A DNA stretch of 64,000 nt from Alligator mississippiensis. Taxonomy: Eukaryota; Chordata; Crocodylia; Alligatoridae. Location of the stretch: assembly GCF_030867095.1 (NCBI RefSeq), contig NC_081835.1:22948501-23012500 (forward strand), read 5' to 3'. Below are positions 13,560 through 25,059 of the stretch, one piece after another (position 1 is the first letter of the stretch; each line of letters starts with the position of its first letter). The position numbers and the translations under genes are program-made. Below the pieces are notes generated by a model, which was not told the DNA's origin, searched no databases, and saw only the letters and a program-made list of their open reading frames with translations.

Positions 13560-14880
13560 GTAGATTCTGCCCTCTTCCTAGTTTCCCCCACATCCTAATC
13601 ACAACAAAATCAGGTTGTTTGTGGACTGGCTGGGCAGATGGAGATGATGAATAGTGGGGAGCCTGTGGTGGAGGCCTTCAGCTGCTATGGCTCTCTGAAG
13701 CAAGCACTTCTCCTTTGCCTCTGCAGAAGGAAAAGCTCTGAGGACATCAAGAGAAAAGGCAGGACCAATGACTGTGTTTCTGGCTAGTGACTCAGTGGGG
13801 TGCTGCAGGTCTGTGGATGCAGTAACAGCCCAAAGAGGCTCCATGATAAACTGAAGCTTGGGAGAAGTCCCTTCTTCTGCTGTAGAAAGTCTAGTGCATA
13901 GACTGAGCCAGCATTTGGGATTGAAAGGGACCTGGTAATCTATGTGAATGCACAGAGATGCCTGTCAGGAAGGATGAAAAAAGGCTGTGAAGAATTCGAT
14001 CAATATGTTTCCACCAGTTGTGGGTTTTAGATCACTTTTCCAAAAAGAAAGCAGTGGCAGATTCACAAGGTGCACTCCTGCTTCCCCCACTTTGTAAATA
14101 GAGGGTGCGTGAACATGTATGGTGCTCTACAGACGTCATGGCTATGAACTTCGAATGTGTGCAAGGAGCTGTGAGTGGGTTTTCAAGTCTTCTTAAACCA
14201 GTAATAAGCCCTTATCTTCACCACAGAAAGCCTGCTGCATCCTCATGTGTTTTGTTTATGCCTCCTGTGCCCTGTTGATGTATTGAGGCTCCATGGAGAG
14301 CAACAACATGGACCCAACTGGAGAATCAGAGCTATGTTTTCTTTGTGGGGGCTTGTTGCTTTTGTACGCCTTCCATGTCTTTCCTTCTGAAATACATTAC
14401 TACAACACCAGGTTGTCACTAGCATGAGGAAGAGTTAGCAGTTTCTATAAATGCAGCCTAAGGTCACTGTATATTGTGATCTGAAATGCATACTAGATCT
14501 TGCAATGTAGAAGAGTGCAAGTATGTGCAATATAGCCCCATGTCTCCAAATGTCTGAGGAAAAACCTAAACATTTTGGATGAGTGCAGTTCAAATGAAGT
14601 GGGGAAGCTGGCTGCCAAGCTGAAAAAGGCTGTGATGTGGGTCTTCACCCAAGAGAAGCTAGTGGACTTCAGATGTTCTGAGAGATGTGGCCTCTACTTT
14701 GCTCTGTGATTGTGGACCTGGAGAAGACCAGCCAGCCAACTCTAGATGAACCAGCCTGAAAAGAGGCTGTAGAAGGCAGTAAAAATTAGATTGTTCCAGA
14801 AGGCAAAGAATGGCTCCAGATCACGTGCCTAGAGGTTCATTACAACATTTTTGAAAATAGCCCCATGTACTCTTAACAAA
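13560..14880. other. Unidentified, more GC-rich block
   Basis: This stretch is less AT-rich than its neighbours and contains several purine-rich, codon-like segments (for example gaagctggctgccaagctga near 14605) on both strands, broken by stops. It may be a decayed transposase gene or processed pseudogene, but I cannot name a family. Confidence 0.3.
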
Positions 14881-16270
14881 AAAATGTCAGATTTTAGTGA
14901 GAAGTTAAGTGCGTTCAGTGACTATAAAAGCAATCTATAAACCTGCCCTGTAGCTTTTCGGCATGGAAAATAAATAAATCAATAAATCGATCCTTATTAA
15001 AACTCCAATAAAAAGTCACGGGGGGCCAGCCCTCAGTTGATGTATAACATAAGGGAATCATAGAGGCCTGGTCATTATAAATATAGCGAGGCTGCCTCAA
15101 CTAGCCATATTCCTTTTGCATAGCTCCCTCTCCTACCATGTTTTACTCCTACTGTTGTCTTGCATGAGGACAGGAGTTGTACACAAGGCTTTGTATTAGT
15201 CAGAATAAGTGTGTGCATTAGAGGAAAGACTCCCATTGAATTTAGTGGACTTTTGGAGCATATATGTGTATACATTTAAAGCAATATGAGGTTATTTCCC
15301 TTGCATTAATTAGAATTTGGATCAGGCGGTATTAAGACAGACTGAATATGCCAGATTTTGAACTCAGTGTATCAGACAGAGTGCAGTATGTTTGTTTATT
15401 GACCTGCTAATTGCATTTCTGGAGGTCAGCACTTCACTGCTGTCAGCTAATAGTGCCTCCTATTATAGTGTCTCTCATGAATTTGAGCAGGGCGACCTTG
15501 TAGCATTTGTCAGGTCTAAATCAGTATCAGACTAAAAGGGGTTTGACTCATACTACCACCCACTGTGTAAAAAAATAATGAAAAAAAAGGCTGCTTTGTA
15601 AAACAAAACAACTTGCAGCCAATCTCTGAGTTAGGAATCATTGAATCAGTGGGTTATACAAAAAGGACAGCACAAGAATAAAGACCCAGACATCTCCAGA
15701 TACCTTTTTCCTGGACCAGCTGTTCTGATTCTGTTGCCATTTAACATGTCAGAATTAGTCTCACTTGAGTTCAACTGCCAGTCCCCATATCTGAAAAGTA
15801 AAGGTTGTAAATCTCCCTGGTGAATGTTGCCTATGACAGGGAAGGAAAGACTTGCATAATTACCACTTGTACTTCCTCAGAGAACATGAGCTCAAGTCTA
15901 AAGCAAGAAGTTTAGTCAATAAAACATTGAGGTTTGAAAAATACAGGAAAAGACCTGTCCAGCTCATATGATAAGAAACGTGTTCTTGGCTAGAAAAACA
16001 TCAAGTAACAAATAGGATTTGAGTAGAAGCCTCTTCTCAGGGTTGAGTACTGAGGTCAGGATTCTTGGTTTTTCTTCAAAGACTGTTAACCGTCATTGAA
16101 ATTCATGGTGAAGTTATTTGAGATTCTTTATTGTTTTTCTTCTGTCTTGAACTGAAATATGCCATGAAATATGCCACAGTTTCATTTGCTAAGACATAAA
16201 GAGTAATTTAGTAACTCAGTTGCAGGCGGTGATATTCCAGTTATCACCCTTAAATAAATTATATAAATTT
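14881..16270. other. AT-rich intergenic sequence
   Basis: No gene is evident. Near 15205-15330, phrases such as gactcccattgaatttagtg and ggatcaggcggt look like an old sauropsid repeat. Confidence 0.5.
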
Positions 16271-16389
16271 AAGGCCAAATTCTAAGATGCCAAAAGTTAC
16301 ATCTTAAGTCCTTGGATAAGTGGAGTCAATAGGACTGCTTATAGAGTAATGTGCTTCTCAAATAAACATAGGTATTAGAATTTGGCCTT
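16271..16389. mobile_element. Small MITE with perfect 13-bp inverted ends
   Basis: AAGGCCAAATTCT at the left end is matched exactly by agaatttggcctt at the right end. The centre contains ggagtcaataggactg, echoing the cattgacttcaatgg core of the common sauropsid ggccaaattc repeat. 119 bp, non-coding. Confidence 0.75.
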
Positions 16390-17164
16390 TGAAGATAATT
16401 TTGGTCACATATGCAGGGCCTTGTTGGCTGGCTTGCACGAGTAAAATTATTCATATGCAATCCTGTTTACAGGTTTGGGCTCTGAAACCACACAGTGACT
16501 TCTTCAGTATTACAAGGTGACCCTGGTAACATTTATGATAACCCTTTCAAATATTTGTTCAGTCTGTGTAGCAGATTCTATTCTACCTATAAGGTGCATA
16601 AATGCACTTGGGTGCTTTAGTGCAATCTTCATCCAGCCTACTCAAGTGCCTAAAAAACTTCAGTACAAAAAGTGGTGAGCCCTCCTCCTCACAGCTTTTT
16701 TGTGCCTCCGTATTAAGGGGAAGATGTTGGTGTAGATGCACTAATGGATTTTTGGGGACTTGAACAGGGTAGAATAGATTTACTCATAGGCACCTCCTAA
16801 GTCCATGTGGACACCCAAAGGGTGGAATAAGATTTGGCCCAATATGCCTTTCTGGAAGGAAGCAGTTAAAAATCTTTTCTGTTGATTATTCAGTGTGTTG
16901 TTTTACATTGTAGCCACCTGAGCAGAAGAATTTGACAGGTTTCTTGTCCTATAGTTCTGTCTAGTTTTCAGTTTTAAATAAAGTCCCCTCACCTGGAGGT
17001 GCCATGAACACTCTTGGAAAGCTTTCCCTCCAGAATAGTTCCGTAGTTCTTTTTTTGCTCCTTTGACATTTTCAGAACAGCTCCTCAAAGGATCTGTCCA
17101 TTGCAACATATGACAAAGGTATCTATCTAGAAGGAACCTCAAGAAATTGAATGTAAATATTCAA
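16390..17164. other. Unannotated intergenic sequence
   Basis: No gene is evident. gataagatttggcccaat near 16808 may be a stray end of the same repeat family as 16271-16389. Confidence 0.5.
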
Positions 17165-17172
17165 CCCCCAGC

Positions 17173-17381
17173 CAGAGCTGTCCCTAGGGGAGGTATGCGG
17201 CTCGGGGGCACATCAGCCTGTGTGGGACCTGGGGGGAGAGGGGGGGCTGAAGCCGGCGGTGCTTGGCAGCAGTGGCTCATGGCAGCCGCGGCGGGGCCTA
17301 TGCAGCACTGACTGTGGGGCCCCCCAAAGCACGGGGTCTGGGGCGATTGCTCCAATTCGCTGCCCCCTAGGGATAGCTCTT
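17173..17381. mobile_element. GC-rich hAT MITE with perfect 8-bp target duplication
   Basis: The left end CAGAGCTGTCCCTAGGGG is mirrored by ccccctagggatagctctt on the right. CCCCCAGC flanks both sides (17165-17172 and 17382-17389). The interior is GC-rich, unlike the surrounding sequence. hAT membership follows from the 8-bp duplication and CAGAG-type ends. Confidence 0.88.
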
Positions 17382-17389
17382 CCCCCAGC

Positions 17390-19382
17390 ATTGGTCATTC
17401 ATGGGCCCTACTCTATGAGATACTGAATGAATATCTTCTAGGCCCCCTTAACTGCGAGGGAAACTGAGTATGCTCAGCACCTGGAGGGATTGGGACCTAA
17501 ATATAAGGCTTTGTTCAGTGTTTCTGACAGTCATTAGTTCCTAATTATTGGGGATCCAAAGACCCAGCATATCACGGAATTTGAAAACACCTTCTTTTGA
17601 AGTACCAGTTCTTCAAAGACTTCAATTTTCTAATCAGTTGGGTATGAGGATTACTTTTCCTCTCAACTCTGTTTCTAAAAAAAACCCAATTGTGACACAT
17701 TTGACCTTGAATGTTTGTTAAACTCCAGTTTACTGAAGAGAAATTGTGTAAAGCTACATGATAGTGTAAAGACGTTGTCTGATACTGACCTGTCAGACCT
17801 TGACATTTTATCCTGTTCTGATAAGAATTTAGTTTATTTGAAGGGAAAGATTTTGAACTAGAGATGAAAAGTGAAGTAAATAACTAATTATTTGATTTGA
17901 GTAAAACAGATGAAACCAATCATGCATGATGCCTTGATGTACGATAGCCTGGTGCTTTCATGCCGTTCAACCATGTGCAGAGTAGGAAGTTTCTCAAGTT
18001 TAAAAATCAAATCTTTATGTGTTGCAAACATTCTTCCTATCTGCATATTCAAAGCATTTGAAAGTAGCTTACAGATCCCATATGGTACAGAAAAGACTGT
18101 CGTTGAAGAGATAGTTTTGATGTTGTGCATATCCTATTTGTACCGCAAGAATTAAGATGCAAAAAACACTAGCTTTTTTCCAGTACAGATTTTTAATACA
18201 ATTTTGCAATTACACTACAAAGGCAATGTTAACAGTTATGATTAAATACAGGAGATCTAGTTACAATGAATACCACATTTGTAGGAAGGGGGCTTTTAAC
18301 AAATAGTTTGAGAAATCTGATTTAATTTTGGATTAGTTTCCAGAGCCTAATCCAGATAAACATAAAGAATTTAAAATGTACATATATTTTTAAAAGTAAT
18401 ACAGTAGGTAAGAATGATAAATTGTTACATGCTTCATTAATGCAGCTAAATGAAATTTAAGCAGTCTCAGGCTGGACAGCATCTTTTTGATGATTTATTT
18501 ATGAATATATGAATAGATGTGATCATTTACAGAGGTTGCTGGTCATATTCTGCTGAAGTCAACCCCAGTATCCCTTACAGATCTAATTATAATATATTTT
18601 CACATGATCATGGTAAAAAAAACCCTCATAAGTTAGTGCTCAAATTATGTTTCAGATCAGGAGTTCCTTTCTCTTCCTTCACACAACTGTGGTTTCAGTT
18701 ACAAACTTGGCAATAGTTAAACCTTTATCAGTGATAAGTTTAATTTCCAATATTTCAAAGGGGAGTATCCTACTTATCTAATGGCACATGCAGCACTAGG
18801 GCATCCTGAAGCATCAAGAAGATGACAGTTTTATGTAAAAATAAAAAAAAGATTTAAAGCAATATTCAGAGGATTTTCAAATGTGTATTTGTTATAATCT
18901 TTTTTCAACCACTGAGGTATGTAATTACTGTTTACTATACTAAAGCACCTATATTTTCAAAAGGAGGCATATAATTGTGATTATATAAAATATTTTAAAA
19001 TTCAGTAACATTTTCCTCAAGAATTTATGAGGGTGGCTATGGTATAAAGGTTCTATCAAAATTCATAGATGTCATTCCTTGGGGAGAGTGGGGGTGAAGA
19101 ACTCACTCATGGCTTTGGAAACTTGGAAATTAAGCAACTATCCCAAGCTTTTGTTACTAAAACTTGTATGCCACACTGAATCAGCAAATCATGTAGGATA
19201 TGGAGATGGAACACCTCCTATCCCATTATTTTTCCCTATTCTTGTCTCTTGTCCTATGAGTGTCTATTTGTTTAGAGACTGTGAAGGCTTTGTGGAGCAG
19301 CAGAATTGTGAAATAAAAGAGAAGTTGACCTTTGTCAACAGCTACAGCTATCAAACTTAGATAGGATATTAGCTTAGGACAT
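17390..19382. other. AT-rich intergenic sequence
   Basis: I see no gene or transposon. The short open frames have no recognisable features. Confidence 0.6.
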
Positions 19383-19706
19383 TAGGGGTGCTGACAGATG
19401 TAGGAGGGGAGGGGGACCAGCACTTTACTGGAAGAGGAATCGTGGCAGTTTGACCCAGCTCCCTAGTATCTGTATAGCTTGTGTGCTTCAGCAAGACTTT
19501 TTGGTACTTTTATCTAATAGTTGATTCAATTGGCTCTTAGATAAAAGTACCAAAAAGCCCTGTTTAAGCATATGAGCTAGACAGACACTGCGTGAGCTGG
19601 GTCAAACTGATGCCCTCTTCTGGGCATGCACTGTGCTTGGTGTAGGGGCATGCCAAGCTGAAAGTAAAGTACTGTTTTGGTTTTTTCCACATCTGTAAGC
19701 ACCCTA
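19383..19706. mobile_element. Foldback MITE
   Basis: The end TAGGGGTGCTGACAGATGT is mirrored by acatctgtaagcaccct on the right. The centre is a strong palindrome (tttttggtacttttatcta against tagataaaagtaccaaaaa), and agtttgacccagctc pairs with gagctgggtcaaact. 324 bp. No clean target duplication was found. Confidence 0.85.
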
Positions 19707-19776
19707 GCTTCATAACTTAATAAAGTAGCCCATGAGACAAATTGGCCTGCATTATGGGTGAAACCCTGATCCCACT

Positions 19777-19999
19777 GAATCATAGAGTGATAGAGAATAG
19801 GACAGGGAGAAACCTCAAGAAATAATCTAGTCTACCTCCTACCATGTTTAAGGCAGGATCATCCCTTTTTAAACCATTCCAGTCAAATGGTTGTCTAACC
19901 TACTCTTAAAAGCTTTCATGGATGGGAATTCCACAACTTCTCTAGGTAGTCTCCAATGCTTCACCCACCTCATAGTAAGAAAGTTTTCCCTAACATCCA
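19777..19999 (-). mobile_element. CR1 LINE 3' end (part 1 of a split copy)
   Basis: On the + strand the order catagagtgatagagaatag, gagaaacctcaagaa, tctagtctacctcct, caggatcatccc and cacctcatagtaagaaagtt is that of an inverted CR1 3' end. The copy breaks off at taacatccaaac and resumes at 23655 with atccaacctaaatg, so a later insertion split it. Confidence 0.8.
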
Positions 20000-20409
20000 A
20001 ACAAGAGTTGGGTATTTAATTGGTTAAAAAATACTTGGTCAATTGACTGGTCAAATACCATCACATATTGGTCAAATATTTCAAGCATTAATCTATTAGA
20101 AGTATAAAGAGGAGGACTTTAATCTTCAGTAGGTTAGATATTTATGCTAATTTTAAAAAGACATATTAGTTAATTTTTGCTGTCAAAGGGGTGAAATTAA
20201 ATTATAACACATTATAACGAGTTATTGTAACAAAGGACCCAGTGCTGCATGTGCCATTGGATAGGTAGAATGCTCCCCTTTGAAATACTGGAAATTAAAC
20301 TTATCATTGAAGAAGGTTTAACTATTGCCAATTTTGTAACTGAGACCAGAGTAATGTGATGTAAAGGGAAGGAATTGGTAAACTGAAATATAATATGACC
20401 ACTAACTTG

Positions 20410-21535
20410 TGAATTAATTTACTATGACCATGTGATCATATGTCATAAATAGGAAACAGAGACAGCAAACAAAGCAGTTTGTAAACAGTTTGCTGGGAGC
20501 CAGAGGAGGAAGGGGAAGAGGAAAAGGAACCAGGCACCAGATCCTCTTCTTGGAAGGTAAGTGAGCCCAAGCTGTCTGTGTGTTTGGTTTGGAAAGTGTT
20601 TGGTTGGTAAGTGTTTGGTTGGCTGGCTGTGAGTTTGGACATGTGCTCGGAGCAGCTGGGGGTGCTGCCATCTGACTGCTGCCTGTGTCTAACAAAAGCC
20701 CTAACAAGGTGGCGGAGCTAGTCTAGGCCCAGGAGAGTGAACTGGGACAGCAAATCGGGCAGTCTGCAAGCAATTTGCAGGGCTGTTCACTGCCCCCCTC
20801 TTTGAAAGGGAGCCTTTAAGGTAACCTCTTTCTTTACTTAAATGTAACTAACCTAGATGCTTAGTGTAAGTAGCTAAAACTCATCAGTTAGATATTGATC
20901 CAATTGCTGAGTTTTAGCTACTTAAATCCCTTTGATAGGAAGTTTGCTCAGAAACTCTCTTTCTCACCTTCCTTCACTGTAAGCTTGGTGAGAAGAAGCA
21001 GGTTAGCAAGGGAAAGGGCACCTTTCAAGACCAAGGAGCAGTGAGCAGGTTAATTTACAGGGGAGTTGCTGGAGAAGGTCTGCTTGGAGGGAGAGGCAGG
21101 AAAAGAGGGGTGGTAGATTTAAGAGACCCAGAGAGATGGCTGGAAGATGTTGCAGTGGTGGAACAACTGCCACTAGCATCTCTTTCTTTGCTTGCACCTG
21201 TGAGGTGTCTGTCCAGGCAGGACTTCCCACTGTTGTGGCTTCCTACCAGGTCCTGGTTTAGTGGTGTAGGGACTGAGGATTGCAGGTTCCTTCCAGTGAC
21301 AGCCAGGTGGAGGAGTGCCTGCAATATGAACAGTGCTTCCTAGGGTGTCCCTCAGGGAGCAGGCAAAATTGCTGCAGGGGGAGGTGGCAAGGCTCCAAAG
21401 CATCCTCCACCATGAGGACTTCATTGGTTCTGTGCTGGAGTTGACCTCTAGGACTGCAGAGGAAGAATTACCAGAGGTGGTGCTAAAGAAAAAAGAGGAC
21501 ATGGACTCCCAGGAAGGTGAAAGCTGGAAGCTTAT
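20410..21535 (+). other. Possible LINE 5' region with coiled-coil fragment
   Basis: Moderately GC-rich with a purine-rich leader and an open stretch at 21333-21545 encoding a heptad-like segment (REQAKLLQGEVARLQSI, then EEELPEVVLKKKEDMD). This resembles the coiled-coil ORF1 start of CR1-type LINEs or gag-like fragments, but the match is from memory and weak. It ends where an inverted CR1 3' end begins. Confidence 0.3.
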
Positions 21536-22040
21536 AGATTCATAGATTGTAAGGGGCTGGAAGGGACCTTGTGAGATCATCGGGTCCACCCCCCTGCACT
21601 AGGCTGAAAAGACAACTGGGATCAGGTGACCCCATCAAGGTGACCGTCCAGTCTCCTCTTGAAGATTTCCAGGGCAGGTAATTGCATCACCTCTGGAAAG
21701 AGTTTATTCCACAGTCTGGACGCTCTGACTGTGAAGATTTTTTTTCCTAGTGTTAAGCCTGAAATGGTCTTCCAGGAGTTTGTGGCCATTACTCCTGGTT
21801 TTCCCCATGGGTGACCTGGTGAACAGTTGTTCGCTGGGCCCTTGATGTATTCCCCTGATGTAGTAGTAAGCTGCTACCAAGGCCCCTCTCAGCCTTCTCT
21901 TTTTTAGGTTGAAGAGACCCAAGTCCCTCAGCCTTCCCTCATATGGGTTGCCTTGCAAGTCTCTCATCATATGAATGGCTCTTCTCTGGACTCTCTCAGG
22001 TTTTTCCCCACAGCTCAGGGGCTGCTGAGCCAACTGGTAG
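21536..22040 (-). mobile_element. CR1 LINE 3' fragment, second subfamily
   Basis: Begins on the + strand with attcatagattgtaagg, ggctggaagggacctt and gatcatcgggtccacc. Antisense translation gives KRRLRGALVAAYYYIRG and SPMGKTRSNGHKLLEDHFRL, the CR1 ORF2 C-terminus. Truncated at its 5' side near 22040. The tail differs from that of the copy at 53662, so this is a different subfamily. Confidence 0.88.
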
Positions 22041-22224
22041 CTTGGCCTCTTTGCAAAAAAATAAAAGAATCGGGCCCCTAGCTGTAACAGTGATAAAAGT
22101 CCCTACATTGAAACAGTGGGTTTTTAATCTTCACAATTATAAGCCCACCATTTCAATTTAGGGGACTAAACCCCCGTAATGTGTACAATCACCCAACAGT
22201 GGCATGCGACAGAACAAGGTACAA

Positions 22225-22490
22225 TGGGCCTCTATACAGGTGCCCGATGACTGCTCCAATGCATGCTAATTAGCACGCATTGGAGCAGACTCATTAGCAT
22301 CTCTCAGCACTTCGGTGTCATATGTAGTCAGCATCCCCACACTTCAAAACTAAAGCTCATTGAACGACCTTTAATTAAAATGTCCCTACTGCCATTTTGA
22401 AACTTGGGATGCTGAATACACAAGATGCTGTAGGTGCTTTAATTAGAGCGGCTCCCAAGAGCTGCTGTATTTAAAGCATCTCACCTCCCC
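22225..22490 (-). mobile_element. MITE copy A (family shared with 26290-26625)
   Basis: Its reverse complement matches the element at 26290: gatgctttaaatacagcagc, cgctctaattaaagcacc, aatggcagtaggga, gtctgctccaatgcg and gcctgtatagagg-like parts occur in the same order. Internal inverted segments include ccaatgcatgctaattagca with its complement. Confidence 0.75.
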
Positions 22491-22526
22491 TTCCACCACC
22501 CACCCAGAGCATGTGTAAAGACATCC

Positions 22527-22682
22527 AATGTTTCAAATTGCAGCAAAGGTAGTTTAGGTTAGATGTTAGGAAAAACTCTCTCACAAGGTGGGTAGTAAAG
22601 CACTGGAACAGGTTACCCAGAGAGATTGTGGAATCTCCATCCTTAAAAGTTTTTAAGGCCCTGTTTTTGTCTGGATAGGCAC
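22527..22682 (+). mobile_element. CR1 LINE fragment, sense orientation
   Basis: Contains ttaggttagatgttagga, aaactctctcacaagg, gtaaagcactggaacagg and ttacccagagagattgtgg, the classic end of CR1 ORF2. Orientation is opposite to the neighbouring CR1 pieces. Confidence 0.85.
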
Positions 22683-22689
22683 ATTGGAA

Positions 22690-23255
22690 GTTTTGGTGAG
22701 CTGTCACGGGCTGGATGAGCACTTCCCCCCCCAGCCCTGACAACAGCTCAACAAAACTCCCTAAGCCCAGGGCCACACTTCTGCCTCTCCCCCCACATTC
22801 CCACACCACCTGGAGCTGTAGCATGTCCCAATCCCCCTCTGCCTGGAGCGGCAGAACGCCCTGATCTCCGCTGTGACCCAGAGCAGCAGCAAGCCCCAAT
22901 CCTCCTCCCTCCCAGAGTGGCACCAAGCCCCAATCCCTACCATTACCTGGAATATGCCAGCTGCATCCACAGCTTACACAAGCACCCACCTGGCACTCAG
23001 GAAGCAGCCCTGGCCAGGTACTGACATCAGCTGTGGGGATCTGGGCATCTGCCTGGGTCTACAGCTAAAGCTGCCATGTTAGTGCTGGGTGGAAACAGCC
23101 TCACCTGCCTGGCACCATGCGGCAACTGGAGCCAGAACTACCAGCTGCCCATCGGTCGGATCCTATGAGTTTGTGGCCGCCCACCTGCAAGCATGATACA
23201 ATCAGTTGGTGGCCTAGATTTGGTCCATGGGCCATATTTTGCCCACCCCTGCCCT
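22690..23255. repeat. GC-rich repeat ending in the gccatattttgccc motif
   Basis: C-rich sequence containing a minisatellite and ending with ggcctagatttggtccatgg and gccatattttgcccaccc, a motif shared with the left edge of the window. Probably a non-autonomous hAT-like element; boundaries are uncertain. Confidence 0.45.
22809..22945. repeat. Minisatellite, four units of 33-35 bp
   Basis: Four imperfect units begin at 22809, 22842, 22877 and 22911, each with cctggag or cccagag at the start and ccccaatcc-like sequence near its end. They produce repetitive open frames on both strands that should not be read as genes. Confidence 0.8.
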
Positions 23256-23261
23256 AAACAG

Positions 23262-23640
23262 TCTGGGTCCTATATAGCTAAGGGAACACCTTCCCCCACT
23301 TATATCCCACCTTGACCCCTAAGGTCAGTCAAGACAACCTCCTGTATCTGTGCTCTAAATCTAAAAACACTTGGGAAGTTATTCTGTGCTCTGGAACTTC
23401 CTTCCCCTTGTGGCCCACCACAGTCTGAGCCTGGCTATCTTCCAGAAGCACTGCAAGATTTTTTATGTGGCCAGACATTTAGCAACAAAGGTTAAACTGG
23501 GATATTGTTGGGGGAGTTTTTCTTATATTTAATGTTTTATCTGTTTTTATAAGTTATTTTGATTTTTACTGTAAGCTGCCTGCAGGCTTTTTTGGGAAAG
23601 GACATTATATAAATCTAATAAATAAATACATTTTTTGATA
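23262..23640 (+). mobile_element. L3/CR1-like LINE 3' end
   Basis: Contains ctgtgctctggaacttcc, a decayed form of the ORF2 terminus (W-N-x-L-P), followed by a T-rich trailer, taagctgcctgcagg and an (aaat)n tail taataaataaata. This layout fits the 3' end of an ancient L3-type LINE. Heavily mutated. Confidence 0.5.
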
Positions 23641-23654
23641 AATCAATTGACCAG

Positions 23655-25040
23655 CTTATCTACCGTAATCCAACCTAAATGTCCCTAGTTGCAGTTTAAG
23701 ACTGCTATTTTTTGTCCTGTTCCCTGCAGCCAAAGAGAATAGCTTATCACTCTCTCTTTATAGTCATCCTTCAGATATTTGAAGAATATTATTAAATCCC
23801 CCCTTAGTTCCTTCTCTAAACAAAATAATCCCATTTCTTCCAACTTTTGCCTATAAAATATGTTTTCTAGACTCTAAAAATTCTTGTTTCTTTCTATTGG
23901 ACTCTTTCCAATTTATCCACATCTTTCTCTAAGTGTGGTGCCCCAAACTGGACCCAGAACTCCAGGTGAGGCCTCGCCAGTACTGAATAGGGTGGAAGAA
24001 TTACTTCACTTGACTTACAAGTGACACTCCTGTTAATAGAATCCAGTATGCTATTGGACTTTTTTTGCAGCAAGGGAGCACCATATTCATCTTATGGTTT
24101 ATTTATAATTTATAATTCCTATAGTATTGTGGTCTAACCAGTCATTTTTCAATATGTATTTATGCATATATTTTTCCATCTTAAGTGCAGGATTTTGCAC
24201 TTGCCTTTACTGAATCTCATTCAATTAATTTTGGACCATTTTTCTAGTTTATCAAGGTCATTCAGAATCTCCACTTTGTATCATTTACAAATGTGCTAAG
24301 TGTGCACTTCATTCTATCCTCCAAATTGCTAATGGAGATTTTAAATAGTACTGGACTCGAGACAGGCCCACGGGGAACCCACTTACTACCTCCTCCCAAT
24401 TAAACATAGAGCCATCCACGACTGATTACTCTTTGCTCAAAATGATCCAACAAGTTTTGTATCCACCTAACACTACTTTTGTGTAGACTGTACTTCCTTT
24501 CCTTAGCTTTCTGATAAGTGTCATGGGATAATGTTGAAAGTCTTGCTACAGTCAAATCCATTTTCTTCCTCCTACCCTTCCACAAAGTGTGTTACTTTGC
24601 CATGAAAGGAAATTAGGTTCATCAAACATGACTTACTTTTGATGAGCCCCTGTTGGTTGTTCCTGATCACTTTGGTATCCTCCAGGTGTTTAGAAATATA
24701 TTAATTGATGATGGGTGCCATAATTTTCCCAGGTATTAAGGTGAGACTGATTGGTCTGTAATTTCCTGGATTGTTTTTCTTCCCTTTCTAAAAGATAGTA
24801 CTGTCTTTGCCCTTTTCCAGTCACCTGGGACTTCACCTGACCTCCACAAGTTCTCCACAAGAATAGCCATTGGCTCTAGAATTGCTTCATCTAATTGCTT
24901 GAGTACTCTAGGATGTATCTCATCTAGCCCTGCTGACTTGAAAATATCCAGGTTCTCTGAGTAATTTCTAACCTGTTCTTCCTCTACTCTAAGTTGATTA
25001 TCTCCTCCCTTGCGTGCATTGCCAGTTGTGTTCATCCTCT
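23655..25040 (-). mobile_element. CR1 LINE reverse-transcriptase region (part 2 of split copy)
   Basis: Resumes the CR1 left at 19999. The + strand shows gtggtgccccaaactggacc, actccaggtgaggcctc and further inverted ORF2 sequence. Antisense 24736-25035 encodes SAGLDEIHPRVLKQLDE and LWRSGEVPGDWKRAK, the start of the CR1 reverse transcriptase. Frames are broken, so the copy is dead. Confidence 0.85.
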
Positions 25041-25059
25041 GACTTTATTTGTGAAAAGG

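Larger units (their letters stand above)
20000..23654. mobile_element. Composite 3.65-kb insertion splitting a CR1
   Basis: This block interrupts a CR1 between two adjoining parts of its consensus. Near the ends, TGGTCAATTGA (around 20040) occurs inverted as tcaattgacca (around 23643), and the flanks acatccaa and taatccaa could be an imperfect 8-bp duplication. Inside are other elements: CR1 pieces, a MITE, a minisatellite and an L3-like LINE end. It may be one hAT-like element later invaded, or several insertions. Confidence 0.45.

Noticed and set aside
22471-22989. 172-codon antisense frame
   Set aside because: It crosses a CR1 scrap and a minisatellite; the repeated Gly, Ala and Trp pattern comes from the tandem units.
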